Origin: Coriobacteriaceae bacterium
GTDB lineage: Bacteria; Actinomycetota; Coriobacteriia; Coriobacteriales; Atopobiaceae
DNA: 64,000 bases
NCBI GenBank assembly: GCA_004557505.1
Contig: SFGZ01000001.1
Coordinates: 124,001 to 188,000, forward strand
Reading direction: 5' to 3'
The notes beneath the pieces were generated by a model. It ran no database searches. It saw only the letters and a program-made list of their open reading frames with translations, and was not told where the DNA came from. The translations under genes were made by a program, and so were the position numbers. Below are positions 8,172 to 17,055 of the stretch, piece by piece (position 1 is the first letter of the stretch; each line of letters begins with the position of its first letter).

Positions 8172-10082
8172 TCACTCTCCCCTCAACTCGTTCAGCAAGA
8201 CCTCGAGGCGCATGTCGCCTAGGATTCGCTGAATTGCCTGCTTCTTTGTGATAAGCCTGACCATGGCGCGATAGAATGCCGTGAGGCCGTCAGAGGCGTC
8301 GCGGGCGACGCACACGAGAAAGACCGCCTGGATGGGCTTGCCGCCCCAGTCGATGGGGTGGTCCAGAAGCGCCACGGTCACAGACGTTCTCGGGCTGACG
8401 GCCTCACAGGGATGTGGCAGCGCGACGAGGTTTCCAAAGGACGTGGCCGCCGTCCGCTCGCGCCTCAAGACGAGTTCCTCGAAGTTTTCGGGCAGGTCGA
8501 CGATGCGTGCCGTGGCCCGCACAAGGTACGAGATGACCGCCTCGCGCGTTGGGAGCGAGAGGTGCGCAAAGAACAGGTCTTGCGAGAAGTACGACTGCAT
8601 GCTCGCCATCTCGTCCTGCTCTATGACACGCCTGACGTTGAGCTTGCTCGAGTCGTCCAGGAAGGGGCTCACGTGTACGACGGGGACGCTAACGCGACAC
8701 CCAAGCGGAACCGTCGTGAAGATGTACTCGATGTCCGCAATGTCCCTCTCGGAGAGGTCCGAGACGTCGCAGGTGTCGATGCGCTCGAAGTTCGAACCGA
8801 ATTCCCTCTGGAGGCGAAGGGACAGCAGGCGCGCGCTGCCAGCACCCGAAGCGCACACCACGAGCACGTGCTTCTTGGCATAGGAGGTCGCATTGCGCTC
8901 AAGGGAGAGCGCGAACAGCAGGGCAATATAGCCCACCTCGTCATCCGAGACCCTTGCTTGATATCTTTCGGCCAGAACGCTCGACGCCTCGGCTGCCATC
9001 GCAAAGGGCAGCTGGTGGCACGTGCGGATGTCCCTGAGCAGTGGGTTCTCGACCGCCATGTGATAGCGAAGGCGCACGACGAGGGGCATGAGGTGACGCG
9101 CAAGGTTCACGCGCAGCTCCACATCATCGCGGAAGTCAAAGCGGAAGGCGCGCCATACGGCCTCGATCATCTCTTTGGCAAGGCCCCATGCCTCGTCCGT
9201 GATCTCAAGGGGCGTCCCGTCGTCCGCCTCGCTTTCGCCCTCGACAAGGTGCTTCCCCGCAAGGTGGATGGCAATGTAGGCTATCTCCTCCTCGGGAAGA
9301 TCGATGGAGAAACGGTCTTCGACAGAGCGCGCGATGGCGCCCGCGACTACGTATTCGCGGCTGGTGCGCACACGCTCCAGATGGGATGGGCCCATTGGCA
9401 CATAGCACCCCTCGTTGATGCGCGTGAGGGCAATCGCTATGTGTACGACCAGGTTTTGGCGGAAAACGGGGTTGATCTCATAGCCCTGCCCATCAAGGGC
9501 GGAGCGCACGCAGTGCGCCACCTCGTCAAGGGTCTTGGCCGAAATGACACCAGAGGAGAGATCGTCTGCGGCGAAGAAGGCGTCGACCGCGACGCTCGCA
9601 AGGCAGAGGCGGCGGTCCATCTCGTTGCCGACGACCCGCAGGCCGTAGCGGGGACGGGTCTCGATGGACAGGCCGTACTCGGAAAAGAGCCGCTTGGCAG
9701 AGTTCAGGTCATGGGAGATGGTGGAGCGCGAGACGAACAGCATGCTCGCAAGATCCCCAAGCGTTATCCAGTCGGTGCGGAGCAGGAGATCCTGCACGAG
9801 GTAGCTGACACGCTCTTCGGGCGTTGAGGGGAAGTGGAAGACGGCGCTGGGCGCAGCGCCGTCCCTGAGCCATGCCTCAAACGCCGATTCATCGCTTATG
9901 CGTACTTGGTAGACACCGCAGGAGCGATCGTAGGTGATTTTGGCGAAATCGCCCATCGACTCGTTCGCGTGGTGGATGTGGTCGCGCAGGGTGCGCTTCT
10001 TGATGTTGAGGCACGCGGCGCAATCGGAGGGGGTGGCACCGCCTGACTTGAGAATATGGCGAACAAGCCGAATGTCATCCAT
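8172..10082 (-). CDS. BglG/LicR-type PRD transcriptional regulator with EIIB and EIIA domains
   Basis: A 636-residue sugar-responsive transcription activator. An N-terminal helix-turn-helix (about 1-60) and a second one (about 95-150) are followed by PRD1 (about 185-290, His214 and His273), PRD2 (about 305-400, His330), an EIIB-like domain with Cys410 in VVCASGAGS (about 404-490), and a mannitol/fructose-type EIIA with His557 in ALPHPCE (about 500-636). Phosphorylation of these sites by the PTS sets activity. In PRD2 the second histidine position appears to be leucine (IALLF). The gene heads the PTS/glycosylasparaginase cluster and overlaps no neighbour. The ATG is at 10082. Confidence 0.9.
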   Translation of the reverse strand: MDDIRLVRHILKSGGATPSDCAACLNIKKRTLRDHIHHANESMGDFAKITYDRSCGVYQVRISDESAFEAWLRDGAAPSAVFHFPSTPEERVSYLVQDLLLRTDWITLGDLASMLFVSRSTISHDLNSAKRLFSEYGLSIETRPRYGLRVVGNEMDRRLCLASVAVDAFFAADDLSSGVISAKTLDEVAHCVRSALDGQGYEINPVFRQNLVVHIAIALTRINEGCYVPMGPSHLERVRTSREYVVAGAIARSVEDRFSIDLPEEEIAYIAIHLAGKHLVEGESEADDGTPLEITDEAWGLAKEMIEAVWRAFRFDFRDDVELRVNLARHLMPLVVRLRYHMAVENPLLRDIRTCHQLPFAMAAEASSVLAERYQARVSDDEVGYIALLFALSLERNATSYAKKHVLVVCASGAGSARLLSLRLQREFGSNFERIDTCDVSDLSERDIADIEYIFTTVPLGCRVSVPVVHVSPFLDDSSKLNVRRVIEQDEMASMQSYFSQDLFFAHLSLPTREAVISYLVRATARIVDLPENFEELVLRRERTAATSFGNLVALPHPCEAVSPRTSVTVALLDHPIDWGGKPIQAVFLVCVARDASDGLTAFYRAMVRLITKKQAIQRILGDMRLEVLLNELRGE

Positions 10083-10343
10083 GGCGAAGCCCTCCCCCGT
10101 ACAGCATATATACGCAGATGTTCCATCTCAAAGCAGTTCTGCGGCGCCTCATGCGGCAGCTTTTCTGTAAGAGTCGCGTAAGGCGAGGGGCAAGGTCACG
10201 CGGACGCCGTGCCCCCTCCCGGCAGATGGCGCAACCGGCCGGCCCGGCAAAAGACGCCGGCGCATCCCGCGCCCAACATGGTTGGCGTCTCCGCATCGCT
10301 CGCCTACCATGGTGCCAGCGATTCCGTGTTGATGGGAGGGCAC

Positions 10344-11039
10344 ATGGCGCTGCTGAGGGAGTTCTGCGCGGAAAACGTTGAGCGGGTGCCGGCCGCAATC
10401 GCCGCGGGGGCAGGGCGGATTGAGCTGTGTGACAACCTTGCCGTGGGCGGCACAAGCCCAAGCTATGGGGTAATTCGCGCCGCCGTCACAATTGCGCGCA
10501 AGACCGGCGTGGCCATCATGTCGATGGCGCGGCCACGGGGCGGCGGCTTCGTCTATTCCGCGGACGAGGAACGGATGATGTCAGATGACATTGCGGTGGC
10601 GCGCAGGCTGGGCGTGCAAGGCGTCGTGTTTGGCTGCCTCGCCGCTGACGCCAAGACGGGCGAGGCGACCGTGGATCGCGAGATGTGCGCCCGGCTCGTT
10701 GAGGTTGCCCACAGACCCGTCATCAGCGACACGGGCGTAGAGGTGCCACCGGCGGCCATAACGTTCCACATGGCCTTTGACGAGCTGCCCGAAAGGCGTC
10801 AACTTGAGGCGATCGACTTTCTCGCGGGGTTGGGCGTCGAGCGCATCCTCACGCACGGCGGGCCTGCCACAACGCCCATCATGGACAACCTCGCCCGCCT
10901 GCGTCGCCTGGCCGAGCATGCCGCCGGACGTCTCGCCATTCTCCCCGGCGGCGGCATTACGTTCGAGAACGCGCAGCTCGTAGCCGACGCCCTCGGCGTC
11001 CGCGAGGTCCACGGCACCAAGATCGTGAGACTGGGGTAG
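10344..11039 (+). CDS. cutC: CutC family protein
   Basis: A 231-residue TIM-barrel protein of the CutC family, historically linked to copper homeostasis although its enzymatic role is not settled. Family motifs include GAGRIELCDNLAVGGTSPS near the N-terminus, MARPRGGGFVYS, and a C-terminal ILPGGGI segment. The ATG at 10344 follows a GGGAGG ribosome site with four-base spacing. It is divergent from the PRD regulator across about 260 bases with no obvious features and converges on the next gene. Confidence 0.88.
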   Translation: MALLREFCAENVERVPAAIAAGAGRIELCDNLAVGGTSPSYGVIRAAVTIARKTGVAIMSMARPRGGGFVYSADEERMMSDDIAVARRLGVQGVVFGCLAADAKTGEATVDREMCARLVEVAHRPVISDTGVEVPPAAITFHMAFDELPERRQLEAIDFLAGLGVERILTHGGPATTPIMDNLARLRRLAEHAAGRLAILPGGGITFENAQLVADALGVREVHGTKIVRLG

Positions 11040-11064
11040 CGCGGCCCGCATCGCCTGCGGCGCG

Positions 11065-11901
11065 TTATTCGAGGGCGACGTCCGTAGTGGCGCCGGTCGA
11101 ATCCGTCACATGGACCACGGAGCCATCGAGCGTGGCGGATGCGATGGTGCCCGCGCCCGTGATGGCATTGCCAGAGGAGTCAACCACCGACATGGGTGCC
11201 GCGTCACCGCCAAGCGTATACGCCATAACGTCCCACGTGCCATCGGATCTGTTCTCGGGAACCACGATCACCGAGTTGTAGAGGATGAGCGAGACGGGCG
11301 TGCCCTCGCCGGTGAACTCCTGGGCCCTGTTGCCCTGGGCGTCGGTGGACACGACGGCGTACGCGCCGTCCCCGGCAACCTCGATGGCATAGGAGACGCC
11401 CCGGTACGTGACCGAGCCGTCCGAGGTGGTCTGGACCTGTTGCGGCTCCTCTTCCACCGGTGCCGCGGGCCTTGCGGCCTGGCTGGTGCCCTGCGCGCCA
11501 AAGAAGGTGACGAAGGCCACGATGGCGAGAATCGCAAAGAACCCCACCACGCCCGCGACTGCCAGCAGGATCGACGCGGGATTGGCGGGCTTGCGCTGGG
11601 ACCTCGAGCCGTGTGCCAGACGGCTGCGACCGTAGGGGCGACGGCCGCGAGAGCGCTCCGCCGCGCGGCCGCGCGCGATGTCGGCTGCCTCGGCCGCGTT
11701 GTCGCGGGTGGTCACGCGGGCACCCTGGCCAGCAGAGAGCGTCGCAAGGGAGTCGACTGGCACCGCGCTCTGGCGCGGGGCGGCGCCGTCGTCGACGTCC
11801 TCGGGGACGGCATGCGCACCAGCCCTGGAGATGCCGGCGGCACGCCTGCCCGCAGCGTGAGCGGGGCGTCTGTACCTCTCGTCACTGGATGCGCGGCTCA
11901 T
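11065..11901 (-). CDS. Hypothetical single-pass membrane protein
   Basis: 278 residues, family not recognised. The first about 105 residues are basic and low in complexity (many Arg, Ala, Ser), as expected for a cytoplasmic tail. One membrane segment follows at about 108-135 (AVAGVVGFFAILAIVAFVTF). The remainder, about 140 residues, is rich in Gly, Thr, Ser and Val and looks like an extracytoplasmic beta-rich domain. It has no catalytic motif that I recognise. It lies 51 bases downstream of recR on the same strand and converges with cutC. Confidence 0.65.
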   Translation of the reverse strand: MSRASSDERYRRPAHAAGRRAAGISRAGAHAVPEDVDDGAAPRQSAVPVDSLATLSAGQGARVTTRDNAAEAADIARGRAAERSRGRRPYGRSRLAHGSRSQRKPANPASILLAVAGVVGFFAILAIVAFVTFFGAQGTSQAARPAAPVEEEPQQVQTTSDGSVTYRGVSYAIEVAGDGAYAVVSTDAQGNRAQEFTGEGTPVSLILYNSVIVVPENRSDGTWDVMAYTLGGDAAPMSVVDSSGNAITGAGTIASATLDGSVVHVTDSTGATTDVALE

Positions 11902-11952
11902 CTCGTCCCCCTTGCGTGTGTCTGACCAATACCATCCTAGCCCTCTGCGTGG

Positions 11953-12558
11953 CTACACCTCGCGCCGCGCCTCGATGGCGCGGCCAAGCGTCACCTCGTC
12001 GGCGTATTCGAGGTCCCCGCCCACGGGCAGGCCGCTGGCGAGGCGAGACACGCGCACGCCAAGCGGACGGATGACCCGCGAGAGGTACGTGGCGGTTGTC
12101 TCGCCCTCGACATCCGGGTTGGTGGCGAGAATGACCTCCTGGACCTCCCCCGAGGCAAGGCGCGCGAGAAGCTCCTTCACGTGGAGCTGCTCGGGGCCGA
12201 TCTTGTCCATGGGCGAGATGACGCCCCCAAGCACGTGATAGAGGCCATGGTAGCTGCCCGTTCTCTCGATGGCCGAGACATCGCGCGGCTCGGAGACCAC
12301 GCAGATGGTCGTGCGGTCGCGCGAGGCGTCGGAGCACACGTCGCAGGTGTCGCGCGTGGCGTAGCTAAAGCAGACGGGACAGAAGTGGACCTGCTCCTTG
12401 ACCTCGAGAATCGCCGTCGCGAGCCTGCGCGCCTCCTCGGCGTCGGCCTCGAGGAGGTGGTACGCGATGCGTTGGGCGGACTTTGGGCCAATGCCCGGCA
12501 GCCTGCCCAGCTCGTCGAGGAGGCGCTGCAGCGCGCGCCCGTCGTTAAGCCGGTCCAT
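11953..12558 (-). CDS. recR: Recombination protein RecR
   Basis: A 201-residue DNA repair protein acting with RecF and RecO in gap repair. It has an N-terminal helix-hairpin-helix region (LPGIGPKSAQR), a zinc site with Cys60, Cys63, Cys72 and Cys75, and a Toprim domain starting near TICVVSEPRD. Length matches the family (about 198). It starts two bases after the ybaB stop, the usual dnaX-ybaB-recR order. Confidence 0.97.
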   Translation of the reverse strand: MDRLNDGRALQRLLDELGRLPGIGPKSAQRIAYHLLEADAEEARRLATAILEVKEQVHFCPVCFSYATRDTCDVCSDASRDRTTICVVSEPRDVSAIERTGSYHGLYHVLGGVISPMDKIGPEQLHVKELLARLASGEVQEVILATNPDVEGETTATYLSRVIRPLGVRVSRLASGLPVGGDLEYADEVTLGRAIEARREV

Positions 12559-12560
12559 CC

Positions 12561-12908
12561 CTAGAAGAGCCCCGGTATGTTGAGGCCGCCGGTGACCGCG
12601 TTCATGGCCTTCTCGGTGGCGGACTCCGCCTGTTCGAGGGCGTCGTTCACGGCGGCGAGGATCATGTCCTGCAGCATGTCGACGTCATCCGGATCGACCG
12701 CCTGCGGGTCGATGGCGATGGAGGTGATCCGCAGGTCGCCGGTGGCCGTGACCTTCACCGCACCTCCGCCGGTCGAGGCGGAGACTTCGGTTGCCGCCGC
12801 CTGCTGCTGCGCCGCGACGAGCTGCTCCTGCATCTTGCGGGCCTGGGCCATCATCTGGTTGCGGTTCATGCCGCCCATGTTGTAGCCGCCTCTTGGTCCC
12901 TTGGACAT
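12561..12908 (-). CDS. YbaB/EbfC nucleoid-associated protein
   Basis: A 115-residue small DNA-binding dimer. The N-terminal helix carries MNRNQMMAQARKMQEQL, followed by a Gly-rich strand region (TGGGAVKV) and the conserved DPQAVDPDDVDMLQDM segment. The ATG at 12908 follows an AGGAGGAA ribosome site. It sits between dnaX and recR, as in many bacteria. Confidence 0.94.
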   Translation of the reverse strand: MSKGPRGGYNMGGMNRNQMMAQARKMQEQLVAAQQQAAATEVSASTGGGAVKVTATGDLRITSIAIDPQAVDPDDVDMLQDMILAAVNDALEQAESATEKAMNAVTGGLNIPGLF

Positions 12909-12995
12909 GTGTTCCTCCTGCTTGCTTGCTGATTGGTTGGCTTGCCGGCCTGCTTGCCGACTGCGTGCTGGTGGTGTGGCCGAGGGGCCGCGGGG

Positions 12996-15197
12996 CTAGT
13001 CTGTTCCCTCCCCGTCCGCCACGGAGGGAGCGTCTGGCTCGTCCGACTTCACGACCACGGAGCCGCCGAAGGCGTCCTCGAGCATCGCGGCGATATTGGC
13101 GAACTCCTCGGTGAGGACCGGGGCGTCATCGTCCGGCGCCGGGGCCGGCGCGGACGGCGGCGGCTTGGGGGCGGGGGCCGAGGTGTCCGCGGCGGGGGCC
13201 GGTTGCGGCGCCTGGGCCGGTTGCGGCGCCTGGGCCGGTTGCGGCGCGGGCTGCGGCACCGCGGCGGATGACCCGAAGCCCGCGTCCTCCTCGTAGGCAG
13301 ACGCATCCGCATCGCTGTACGGCACGCGATCGACCACGGGAGGCTCGGGCACGGCCGCTGGCGTGGGGGCGGGCCCAGGCTGCCCCGCTGGCGCTGGCGT
13401 GACGGGATCCCAGGGCATGGGATAGGACGTCGGGGGCTGTTGCGGCGCGGCGGGGACGGGCTGCGGTGCCGACGCCCGCTGCGAGGGTGCCACCGGGCGC
13501 GGGGCCGACGCCGCACGGTCAGACTGCGCTATCGCCTGGTTTGAGAGGCTCGACTCGACGAAGATGACCTCGCGGGCGCCAAACACGCTCGCGACGATGG
13601 GCAGGTAGAGCTCGCGGACGTCGGCGCGCTCGAGCATGCGCGCCGCGAAGTGCGACCCCGTGGGCAAAGAGACGGTGAGCCTCGACCCGTCATCCGAGAC
13701 GATGCTGGAGTTGAGGAGCAGAGATCCCCTGGATGCGGACTTGGCCATAAGGGCCTCGGTGACGCGCTTCCAGTTGCGTTGCAGCGTGGCGCCGTCCGTG
13801 ACGGCGGCAGCGGGGGCGGGCTGCGGTGCAGGCTTCGGGGCCGGGGCCGGGCGCGGGGCCGAGGCGGGTGCGGCAGGTGTTGGCGTCGGTTGCACGACCG
13901 GGGTCGGCGCGGGCTCCGGTCGAGACGCAGGCTTCGGGGCCGGGGCCGGGCGCGGGGCCGGTGCGGGCTCCGGTTGCGCAACCGGGGCCGGGCGCGGGGC
14001 CGGCGCGACAGCCTCCGCGAGCGCGGCGACGCGGTGCGGCACCGACAGCGCAACAACCTGGCGCTCGAGGTTCTCGACTCTCTCGGCAAGCGCCTCCAGC
14101 GTGAGGTCTGATTCCGGCCGGGCGATTCTCGTAAGCGCGATCTCAAGAACGAGGCGCTGGTTGGTGGCCGTGCGCATGGCGCCCGACGCCTCACCGAGGA
14201 CGGACAGCACACGCGCGACGCGGTCCGGCGAGCCAAAGGCCTTCGCCTCGGACGACAGGCTCTCAAGCTCCTCCGGAGAGGCCGCGATGGCCTTCGACGG
14301 GTCGCCCACCACGCCGGCCACGTACACGTCGCGCAGGCGGGCCGCAAGCTCGCGCGTGAACTGTAGGAGATCGCGCCCCTCGTCAGCCAGCTGAGACACC
14401 TCCCCGAAGAGTGATGCCACGTCCCGCTCGGCAATCGCCTTTGTGACGTTGCCCAGGACGGCACTGTTGGCCTCGCCAAAGAGATCCTGGGTGGCAGAGA
14501 GCGCGATGGCCCCGTCCCCAAAGACCGAGACCTGCTCAAGGGAGGTGAGCGCGTCTCGCATGCCTCCGCGCGCATGGCGCACGATGAGCTCGAGCGCAGC
14601 GTCCTCGTAGGTGAAGCCCTCCTGCGAGCACACGTATGCCAGGTGGGCCTGCATCTCGTTGGGGCCTATGGCGTGGAAGTCAAAGCGCTGGACGCGCGAG
14701 AGGATCGTGGCCAGGATCTTCTGGGGATCGGTGGTACACATGATGAAGATCACGTGGCTCGGGGGCTCCTCGAGCGTCTTGAGCAGCGCGTTGAACGCTG
14801 CCGGAGTGAGCATGTGGACCTCGTCGATGATGTAGACCTTGTAGCCGCCGCGGACGGGCGCATAGTTGACGCGGCCGATGATCTCCTCGCGGACGTTGTC
14901 GACGCCCGTGCGCGATGCCGCATCGAGCTCCAGCACGTCGGGGTGCTCGCCCGCTGCGATGAGCTGGCACTCCTCGCAGCTGCCATCGGGCAGGTGACCT
15001 GCGCCGCGTTGGCACATGAGGGCCTTGGCCAGGATGCGCGCCATGGTGGTCTTGCCGGTGCCGCGCGGGCCGCAGAAGAGGTACGCATGGCTCACCTTGC
15101 CCTCGAGGACCGCGCGCTTGAGGGTCTCGACCACATGCTGCTGGCCGACGACCTCTTCGAACGTCTTTGGGCGGTACTTCGTGTAGAGCGATTCCAT
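12996..15197 (-). CDS. dnaX: DNA polymerase III subunit gamma/tau
   Basis: A 733-residue clamp-loader ATPase. It has Walker A (GPRGTGKT, residues 43-50), a zinc module with cysteines around residues 62-77, Walker B (DEVH, 125-128) and the usual sensor and lid regions to about 370. Residues of about 415-500 and 600-700 are Pro/Ala-rich low-complexity linkers with short repeats such as QPAQAP. I start at the ATG at 15197 (MESLYTKYRP), which has a GGAGG site six bases upstream; a longer open frame adds 22 unlikely residues. A shorter gamma form could arise by frameshifting, but I found no clear slippery site. Confidence 0.96.
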   Translation of the reverse strand: MESLYTKYRPKTFEEVVGQQHVVETLKRAVLEGKVSHAYLFCGPRGTGKTTMARILAKALMCQRGAGHLPDGSCEECQLIAAGEHPDVLELDAASRTGVDNVREEIIGRVNYAPVRGGYKVYIIDEVHMLTPAAFNALLKTLEEPPSHVIFIMCTTDPQKILATILSRVQRFDFHAIGPNEMQAHLAYVCSQEGFTYEDAALELIVRHARGGMRDALTSLEQVSVFGDGAIALSATQDLFGEANSAVLGNVTKAIAERDVASLFGEVSQLADEGRDLLQFTRELAARLRDVYVAGVVGDPSKAIAASPEELESLSSEAKAFGSPDRVARVLSVLGEASGAMRTATNQRLVLEIALTRIARPESDLTLEALAERVENLERQVVALSVPHRVAALAEAVAPAPRPAPVAQPEPAPAPRPAPAPKPASRPEPAPTPVVQPTPTPAAPASAPRPAPAPKPAPQPAPAAAVTDGATLQRNWKRVTEALMAKSASRGSLLLNSSIVSDDGSRLTVSLPTGSHFAARMLERADVRELYLPIVASVFGAREVIFVESSLSNQAIAQSDRAASAPRPVAPSQRASAPQPVPAAPQQPPTSYPMPWDPVTPAPAGQPGPAPTPAAVPEPPVVDRVPYSDADASAYEEDAGFGSSAAVPQPAPQPAQAPQPAQAPQPAPAADTSAPAPKPPPSAPAPAPDDDAPVLTEEFANIAAMLEDAFGGSVVVKSDEPDAPSVADGEGTD

Positions 15198-15256
15198 GGG
15201 ACCTCCGCGCCTTGTGCCTGAGAGTCCCAGTATACCCGCGGGCATTGCGGATGGAC

Positions 15257-15283
15257 GAGACAAGGGGACAGTCCCTCTGTCTC
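15257..15283. repeat. Dispersed palindrome, family A, copy 2
   Basis: GAGACAAGGGGACAG and TCCCTCTGTCTC form a near palindrome in the dnaX-metN gap. It is related to 7833-7859 and 30136-30162. Confidence 0.75.
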
Positions 15284-15360
15284 ATATCTCAAAAATCGAT
15301 AACCAGTCAGCGGGAATAACGATTTGAGATTCGGCCGTCCGCCAGTTAAAGTGGTTGGTC

Positions 15361-15438
15361 ATGAACACGACGAGCCGCACATACACCACCGCGCTGATGC
15401 GCCAGCGGATGCCCAAGCCCGGGCACCCTCGTCGCTAG
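15361..15438 (+). CDS. Candidate 25-codon leader peptide before metN
   Basis: An ATG-initiated frame of 25 codons ending in TAG lies about 120 bases upstream of metN. The peptide has three Met residues (1, 13, 17) and an Arg/Pro-rich end. A GC-rich inverted segment follows at about 15443-15475. The ribosome site is weak, so translation is uncertain. If real, it could act in attenuation of the methionine importer. The rest of the 360-base gap holds the palindrome at 15257-15283 and no other clear feature. Confidence 0.3.
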   Translation: MNTTSRTYTTALMRQRMPKPGHPRR

Positions 15439-15557
15439 CAGTCCGCCGGCACACCCGGCGCGGCCGCCGGCGCGGAGGAACCGGGCGTCTTCCCAGCGCG
15501 ACCCGAGCAAAAGGTCGCGCACCCCATTGGCGGGCGGCACCGAGCGGAGCATACGAC

Positions 15558-16304
15558 TTGATTTCTTTGGAGCACCTGAGCAAGACCTTCGAGGGAGGCG
15601 GCGGCGTCCACGCCCTGAGCGACGTGTCGCTCACCATCCCCACAGGCGACGTGTTTGGCATCATCGGTATCTCGGGTGCCGGTAAGTCCACGCTGGTGCG
15701 CTGCCTCAACCTCCTCGAGCGCCCCAGCTCCGGGCGCGTGGTGGTAGACGGCGTCGATGTGACCAACCTCAGGGGCGCTGCCCTGCGCGAGTACCGCCGC
15801 CGCGTGGCGATGATCTTCCAGGGCTTTGGCCTTCTCGCGCAAAAGACCGCCCTTGAGAACGTGTGCTTCCCCTACCTTGCGAGCAAGGGCAAGGTCACTG
15901 CGGAGGACCGCGAGGAGGCCCTGGGCTACCTTAGGCGCGTTGGCCTCGCGGACCGCGCCAGCTCCTACCCCGCTCAGCTCTCGGGCGGCCAGAAGCAGCG
16001 CGTGGCCATAGCCCGCGCGCTCGCCTGCCACCCCGACTACATCCTCTGCGACGAGGCAACCTCGGCACTCGACCCCGCAAGCACGGCGCAGGTCCTGCAC
16101 CTCTTGCGCACCATCAACGCCGAGACGGGCGTCACGATCATCGTGATCACCCATTCCATGCAGGTCGTCGAGGACATCTGCAAAGACGTTGCCGTGCTCG
16201 TCTCCGGCAGGGTGGTCGAGCAGGGCGGCGTGGCCGAGGTCTTCGCCAACCCGCAGCACGAAGTGACCTGCCGGCTTCTGGGAAAGGAGAGCTGGGATGA
16301 GTAG
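15558..16304 (+). CDS. metN: Methionine ABC transporter ATP-binding protein
   Basis: A 248-residue ATPase for methionine import. It has Walker A (ISGAGKST), the ABC signature (LSGGQKQR), Walker B (YILCDEATSALD) and the switch histidine (ITHSM). Typical MetN is about 340 residues with a C-terminal NIL domain that binds methionine and gives feedback inhibition. Here the protein ends right after the ATPase, so that control is missing. The start is a TTG at 15558 with a GGAG ribosome site; no ATG fits. The last eight bases overlap metI. Confidence 0.9.
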   Translation: MISLEHLSKTFEGGGGVHALSDVSLTIPTGDVFGIIGISGAGKSTLVRCLNLLERPSSGRVVVDGVDVTNLRGAALREYRRRVAMIFQGFGLLAQKTALENVCFPYLASKGKVTAEDREEALGYLRRVGLADRASSYPAQLSGGQKQRVAIARALACHPDYILCDEATSALDPASTAQVLHLLRTINAETGVTIIVITHSMQVVEDICKDVAVLVSGRVVEQGGVAEVFANPQHEVTCRLLGKESWDE

Positions 16305-16968
16305 CTTCACGCCCTTCCTTGACCAGTACGGCGCCCTTCTCGGCGCGGGGCTTGCCGACACGCTGGTGATGCTCTTCGCGTCGACGGCCCTCTCGTACGC
16401 CATCGGCATCTTCCTGGGCGTTGTCCTCTGCGTCACCGCGCCACGGGGACTCCACCCCATGCGCACCCTGAATGCCGTTCTCGGCTGGCTGGTGAACATC
16501 GGGCGCTCCATCCCGTTCATCATCCTTTTGGTCTCGATGTTCCCGGTCACGCGCGCCCTCGTAGGCACCACCACGGGCGTTCAGGGTGTGATACCTCCCC
16601 TCGTACTGTCCACCACGCCATTCGTGGCGCGCATGGTCGAGCAGTCGCTGGCCGAGGTGTCGCGCGACGCCATCGAGGCAGCGGAGTCCTGCGGGGCCTC
16701 CATCCCGCGCATCGTGGTCTCTGCACTGCTCCCCGAGGCCCTGCCCTCGATTGTCCGTGGCGTCTCCATCACGCTGATCGCGGCGTTGGGCTACACGGCC
16801 ATCGCAGGCGCGGTCGGCGCGGGTGGCCTGGGCGACATCGCCATCCGCTACGGCTACTACCGCTACCAAGACGAGGTCATGATCGCGACCCTCGTGCTCA
16901 TCGTCATTCTCGTGCAGGCAATCCAGAGCACGTGCGACGCCATCGCAAAGAGGATTGACCATCGCTAG
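16297..16968 (+). CDS. metI: Methionine ABC transporter permease
   Basis: A 223-residue permease with five or six membrane segments. The EAA loop that contacts the ATPase is seen around AAESCGASIPRIVVSALLPEALP. Other MetI-like stretches are NIGRSIPFIILLV and GYTAIAGAVGAGGLGDIAIRYGY. The ATG overlaps the metN 3' end by eight bases and has a GGAAAGGAG ribosome site, so translation is coupled. Confidence 0.94.
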   Translation: MSSFTPFLDQYGALLGAGLADTLVMLFASTALSYAIGIFLGVVLCVTAPRGLHPMRTLNAVLGWLVNIGRSIPFIILLVSMFPVTRALVGTTTGVQGVIPPLVLSTTPFVARMVEQSLAEVSRDAIEAAESCGASIPRIVVSALLPEALPSIVRGVSITLIAALGYTAIAGAVGAGGLGDIAIRYGYYRYQDEVMIATLVLIVILVQAIQSTCDAIAKRIDHR

Positions 16969-17055
16969 CTGGCATGCGCTGTGTTTCTCGGCAACGCATG
17001 CCCACTACCACACCCAGCGTTTTTCCATCGTTTTTTGTCAGAAAGGAACCCCACC

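Noticed and set aside
15220..15250. A CTGAGAG motif resembling a TPP riboswitch
   Set aside because: The second conserved element (GAACCTGA type) and the paired stems are missing.
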